Below, piece after piece: positions 5,721 through 8,496 of a stretch of 8,496 nucleotides of DNA; the first letter of the stretch is position 1, and each line of letters starts with the position of its first letter. Below the pieces are notes generated by a model. The model did not search any database and was not told where the DNA came from. It worked only from the letters and a program-made list of their open reading frames with translations. This DNA comes from an uncultured Oscillospiraceae bacterium. Lineage in GTDB: Bacteria; Bacillota; Clostridia; Oscillospirales; Oscillospiraceae. The stretch lies in the NCBI GenBank assembly GCA_934623545.1, contig CAKTVN010000057.1, positions 1 through 8,496 on the forward strand, in the 5' to 3' direction. Both the position numbers and the translations under genes were made by a program.

Positions 5721-5885
5721 CCGGATGAGACGGTCAGGAGAGCACATACATGGTATGTCACCGAAGGGGCTCGCGCGAGGAACTCTCAGGTACCAGAACT
5801 GATCGTGGACGGAACTCTGGAAAGCCGCTTGCGGCACCGACGAAGCAATCCCCTCGGGGAGAATCTTTCAGGTTTTGGAACAGAG
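5721..5885 (+). ncRNA. Tandem glycine riboswitch
   Basis: Two glycine aptamers lie in series. Aptamer 1: P1 ACGGTCAG (5730-5737) with CTGATCGT (5799-5806), GAGAG (5738-5742) with CTCTC (5783-5787), P3 ACATAC/GTATGT (5744-5758), conserved core ACCGAAGGGGC (near 5760-5770) and CTCTCAGG (5783-5790). Aptamer 2: P1 CTCTG (5815-5819) with CAGAG (5881-5885), GAAAG (5820-5824) with CTTTC (5865-5869), P3 GCCG/CGGC (5824-5835), core CACCGACGAAGCAA (5835-5848), then CTTTCAGG. The leader CCG (5721-5723) can pair with CGG (5810-5812), consistent with the kink-turn linker known in tandem glycine riboswitches. Glycine riboswitches upstream of gcvT are well established. The aptamer 2 core departs from the usual CCGAAGG form. 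Confidence 0.92.
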
Positions 5886-5916
5886 CGCGCCATAATGCGG
5901 CGTGCTCTGTTTTTTT
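5880..5916 (+). terminator. Riboswitch-controlled intrinsic terminator
   Basis: A 12-bp stem (5880-5891 with 5899-5910, one G.T pair) with loop ATAATGC is followed directly by seven T (5910-5916). Its 5' strand contains CAGAG (5881-5885), which is also the 3' strand of aptamer 2 P1. The two structures therefore exclude each other, and glycine-bound aptamer 2 should block the terminator and permit gcvT transcription. Confidence 0.9.
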
Positions 5917-5961
5917 GTCTGTCTGACCGCAAAACTGTATCAATTTCATTTGGAGGAGCTT

Positions 5962-7218
5962 ATGGGTGAATTAAAACGTACCGTCCTGTATCAGGCGCAT
6001 CTGGATGCGGGCGCCACGATGGTAGACTTCGGCGGATGGGATATGCCGATCCAGTATCCGGAGGGGATCCTCGCGGAGCATCTCTACTGCCGCCGTCACT
6101 GCGCCATTTTCGACGTGTCGCACATGGGGCGCGTCGACGTGACCGGCAAGGAGCAGGTGGCTTTTTTGCAGCACGTGCTGTCCAGCAACGTGCAGGCGTT
6201 GGAGATCGGGCGCGCGCAGTACTGCATCATCCCGAACGAAGCGGGCGGCGCGGTGGACGACGCATACCTCAACCGCTTTGAGGACGGGAAGTACTTCCTC
6301 GTCATCAACGCCGGCAACATCGAAAAGGACATGGAATATCTCAACGGCGTCGCCGCGAATTATGACGTGCAGCTGACCAACGTCTCCGACCGCTACGCAG
6401 CCATCGCGGTGCAGGGACCGGAGGCGGCAAAAATTCTCACGACGCTCGCGGGCGGCAGAACGCTTCTGGAGAAGGACGTAAAAAACGCCCTCGCGACGCT
6501 CGAGATGGCGGGCAGGACCGTCCGCCTCTCCAAGACCGGCTACACCGGCGAGCCCATCGGCTATGAGCTGTACTGCGATTCCGAGGACGCGCGCTATTTC
6601 TGGGACCGTATGATCGAGCTGGGCGCAAAGCCGACCGGACTCGGCGCGCGCGATACGACGCGGCTCGAGGCGGCGCTGCCGCTCTATGGGCACGAGATGG
6701 GCGAGTGCGAGCTTGGCGGCGAGATTCAAATTTTCGCGGTGCCGCTGGCGAGCTTTGCGGTCTCGTTCGCGCCGGAGAAGGGCGAATTTGTCGGCAAAGC
6801 TGCGCTTGAAAAGCAGGCGGCGGCGCGCAAGAAAATTCTGGACCGCGATTACTCCGCGATCGCCGATCTTCCGTACCGCATCCAGCCGATCTGCCTTACA
6901 GGCAAGGGCGTTCTGCGCAAGGGCTTTACGATCTACTGTAACGACGCATGGGCAGAGGGCAAGCCTGTCGGCTATGTGACCTCCGGCACGATGGTGCCCT
7001 ATTACAAGACCGAGGGCGAGGGACCGGAGACCGTCTTCAGCGGCGAGACCGGCAAGCGCTCGATCGGCTTTGCGTACATGGACAGCCGCGTGACCCGCGA
7101 CAGCGAGATCGAGGTCGACATCCGCGGCAAGCGCCAGCCGGCAAAGGTCGTCAAGAACCACATCGTTCAGAACATCCCGCCCTATGTCATCCCGGTGCTT
7201 CCCGAGACCGAGGGCTGA
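5962..7218 (+). CDS. gcvT: Glycine cleavage system T protein (aminomethyltransferase)
   Basis: This 418-residue cytosolic enzyme takes the aminomethyl group from the lipoyl arm of GcvH, passes the methylene carbon to tetrahydrofolate and releases ammonia. Family motifs run in order: FGGWDMP (23-29), DVSHMG (51-56), GGAVDD (95-100, with the catalytic Asp region), INAGN (115-119), QGP (151-153), TGYTGE (192-197), GARDTTRLEAALPLYGHEM (228-246), VGYVTSGT (336-343) and the C-terminal IRGKRQPAKVVK (387-398). Typical GcvT has about 360-370 residues. The excess lies near 285-305 and 345-366, the latter a Gly/Glu-rich insert between SGT and IGFAYM. ATG at 5962 has GGAGG at 5952-5956. An upstream in-frame GTG at 5902 falls inside the terminator stem and is not used. 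Expression is predicted to rise with glycine. Confidence 0.95.
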   Translation: MGELKRTVLYQAHLDAGATMVDFGGWDMPIQYPEGILAEHLYCRRHCAIFDVSHMGRVDVTGKEQVAFLQHVLSSNVQALEIGRAQYCIIPNEAGGAVDDAYLNRFEDGKYFLVINAGNIEKDMEYLNGVAANYDVQLTNVSDRYAAIAVQGPEAAKILTTLAGGRTLLEKDVKNALATLEMAGRTVRLSKTGYTGEPIGYELYCDSEDARYFWDRMIELGAKPTGLGARDTTRLEAALPLYGHEMGECELGGEIQIFAVPLASFAVSFAPEKGEFVGKAALEKQAAARKKILDRDYSAIADLPYRIQPICLTGKGVLRKGFTIYCNDAWAEGKPVGYVTSGTMVPYYKTEGEGPETVFSGETGKRSIGFAYMDSRVTRDSEIEVDIRGKRQPAKVVKNHIVQNIPPYVIPVLPETEG

Positions 7219-7266
7219 GCAAAGCAACACAACAAATTTGTTTGAATTTTTAAGGAGGAACTTACA

Positions 7267-7647
7267 ATGAACTTTCCCGCAGAGCTGAAATATTCCCGCG
7301 ACCATGAATGGGTCAAGATGCTTGACGACACGACCGCACTGGTCGGCATTTCCGACTTCGCGCAGAGCGAGCTGGGTGATCTGGTCTACGTCAACCTGCC
7401 CGAGGTCGGCGACGAGGTCACCGCAGGCGAGACCGCGTGCGACGTGGAATCCGTCAAGGCAGTCTCCGACGTTATGAGCCCCGTGAGCGGCAAGGTCTCC
7501 GAGGTCAACGAGGAGCTCGAGGATTCCCCGGAGCTTCTGAACTCCGACCCGTATGGCGCATGGATCTTCAAGGTGACCGACGTCAGCGCGTTTTCCGAGC
7601 TGCTGGACGCGGAAGCCTATGAAGCCTTCACGAAGGAGGAGCACTGA
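7267..7647 (+). CDS. gcvH: Glycine cleavage system H protein (lipoyl carrier)
   Basis: This 126-residue lipoyl-domain protein shuttles the aminomethyl intermediate from the P protein to GcvT, and the dihydrolipoyl form to the L protein. The lipoylation site is Lys64 in ESVKAVSDV (61-69). [19 protein letters not shown] (27-45) and [14 protein letters not shown] (71-84) are typical of the family, as is the C-terminal YGAWIFKV segment (about 95-102). Length is normal. AAGGAGG at 7252-7258 precedes ATG at 7267, and the gap after gcvT is 48 bases with no terminator, so it is co-transcribed. Its stop codon overlaps the gcvPA start by one base. Confidence 0.97.
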   Translation: MNFPAELKYSRDHEWVKMLDDTTALVGISDFAQSELGDLVYVNLPEVGDEVTAGETACDVESVKAVSDVMSPVSGKVSEVNEELEDSPELLNSDPYGAWIFKVTDVSAFSELLDAEAYEAFTKEEH

Positions 7648-8496
7648 TGGGTTCTTACGTTCCGACCACCGCGGCGGAACGGGAGGCAATGCTCCAGAAG
7701 GTCGGCGTCAAGGACCTTGACGCGCTTTACGCCGCCGTGCCGCAGGAAATGCTGCTACATGGCGCGCTGGACCTGCCTTCCGGGCTGAGCGAGCTGGAGG
7801 TGCGCGAGAAGGTCACGGACCTGGCGGAGAAAAACCGGGTCTTCAAGACTGTCCTGCGCGGCGCCGGAAGCTACCGCCATTTTATTCCCGCCGTCGTCAA
7901 ATCCGTGACCTCCCGCGAGGAGCTGGTCACCTGCTATACGCCGTATCAGGCGGAGATCAGCCAGGGCGTGCTTCAGGGCACGTTTGAATTCCAGACCATG
8001 ATCTGCGAGCTGACCGGGATGGATGTTGCGAACGCCTCGCACTACGACGGCGCGACTGCCGCCGCCGAGACCATCCCCATGTGCAAGGACCGCAAGCGCA
8101 CCGTCGCCTATGTCTCCGAGACCACGAACCCGCAGGTCATCGAGGTCATGAAGACCTATTGCTTCGCATCGAACACCACGCTGCACGTCGTCCCGGCGAA
8201 GGGCGGCAAAACCGACGCCGAGGCGCTCAAGGCGGCGCTCGGCGCGGATGCCGCGTGCTTCTATGTTCAGCAGCCGAATTTCTACGGTCAGATTGAAGAC
8301 GCTGCGCTGCTTGGCGAGATCGCACACGCGGCAGGCGCGAAGTTCGTCATGGGCGTCAATCCCATCGCCTGCGCACTGCTGCCGACGCCGCGCGCCTGCG
8401 GCGCGGACATCGCGGTCGGCGACGGTCAGCCCCTCGGGCTGGATACCGCGTTCGGCGGACCGTACCTCGGCTTTATGGCGACGACCAGCGCCATGA
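7647..8496 (+). CDS. gcvPA: Glycine dehydrogenase (decarboxylating) subunit 1, GcvPA (partial, cut by right edge)
   Basis: The first 283 residues are present, with no in-frame stop before the window ends; the full subunit is usually about 440-450. It is the N-terminal half of the two-subunit P protein, which with GcvPB and PLP decarboxylates glycine onto lipoyl-GcvH. The PLP-binding lysine lies in GcvPB, presumably encoded just beyond the window. Recognisable segments are GAGSYRHFIP (72-81), YTPYQAEISQGVLQGTFEFQ (97-116), ANASHYDGATAAAE (128-141), FYVQQPNFYGQIED (205-218), GDGQPLG (258-264) and FGGPYLGFM (269-277). ATG at 7647 overlaps the gcvH stop (TGATG), with AAGGAGGA at 7633-7640, implying translational coupling. 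Split P protein is usual for Firmicutes, unlike the single-chain enzyme of E. coli. Confidence 0.96.
   Translation, partial: MGSYVPTTAAEREAMLQKVGVKDLDALYAAVPQEMLLHGALDLPSGLSELEVREKVTDLAEKNRVFKTVLRGAGSYRHFIPAVVKSVTSREELVTCYTPYQAEISQGVLQGTFEFQTMICELTGMDVANASHYDGATAAAETIPMCKDRKRTVAYVSETTNPQVIEVMKTYCFASNTTLHVVPAKGGKTDAEALKAALGADAACFYVQQPNFYGQIEDAALLGEIAHAAGAKFVMGVNPIACALLPTPRACGADIAVGDGQPLGLDTAFGGPYLGFMATTSAM

Noticed and set aside
5902..5961. Upstream GTG start for gcvT
   Set aside because: It lies within the terminator stem-loop, lacks a ribosome binding site, and the added 20 residues are not family-like. ATG at 5962 has a strong GGAGG.
6775..6782. GAGAAGGG, which matches the SpoIIIE recognition sequence of B. 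subtilis
   Set aside because: A single 8-base match inside a conserved coding segment (Pro-Glu-Lys-Gly) is expected by chance. Genome-wide strand bias would be needed.
5971..7689. Long minus-strand open frame (572 codons) opposite gcvT and gcvH
   Set aside because: Antisense shadow of two well-supported genes. It has no ribosome binding site or domain, and it runs across the gcvT-gcvH boundary.

Overview
The window looks like chromosome from a GC-rich member of the Clostridia, probably Oscillospirales. This is inferred from gene content, strong GGAGG-type ribosome binding sites, tepA lying close to ftsK/spoIIIE, a split glycine decarboxylase (gcvPA) and the style of the intergenic repeats. 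No phylogenetic marker is present, so the placement is tentative. No complete mobile element, tRNA, rRNA or CRISPR array is visible.

Layout, left to right. Bases 1-428 are non-coding. They hold the cut-off end of a dispersed repeat (1-120, ending in a GTAG-headed hairpin) and then a run of five hairpins (233-420), one of which is a plausible terminator for the leftward operon. Bases 429-4787 carry a leftward operon transcribed in the order tepA (ClpP-like TepA-family protease), uppP (undecaprenyl-diphosphatase) and ftsK/spoIIIE (DNA translocase). The uppP stop codon overlaps the ftsK ribosome binding site. Bases 4788-5961 are a long divergent intergenic region. Most of it (about 4886-5537) is one giant imperfect palindrome made of two inverted copies of a roughly 300-base composite repeat. 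The 3' part of each copy matches the repeat at the left window edge.

The rightward operon follows. A near-consensus sigma-A-type promoter (5646-5674) drives a leader with a tandem glycine riboswitch (about 5721-5885) and an intrinsic terminator (5880-5916), then gcvT, gcvH and gcvPA, which runs off the right edge. The last pairing strand of aptamer 2 is shared with the terminator stem. This predicts that glycine binding prevents termination and turns on the glycine cleavage genes.

The two operons are not obviously linked in function: one serves cell envelope and chromosome segregation, the other glycine catabolism and one-carbon supply. The genes themselves are ordinary. The least explained content is the palindromic repeat family. 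Three hairpins each carry GTAG directly 5' of the stem, resembling REP/BIME elements, and their stem sequences differ between copies while pairing is kept.
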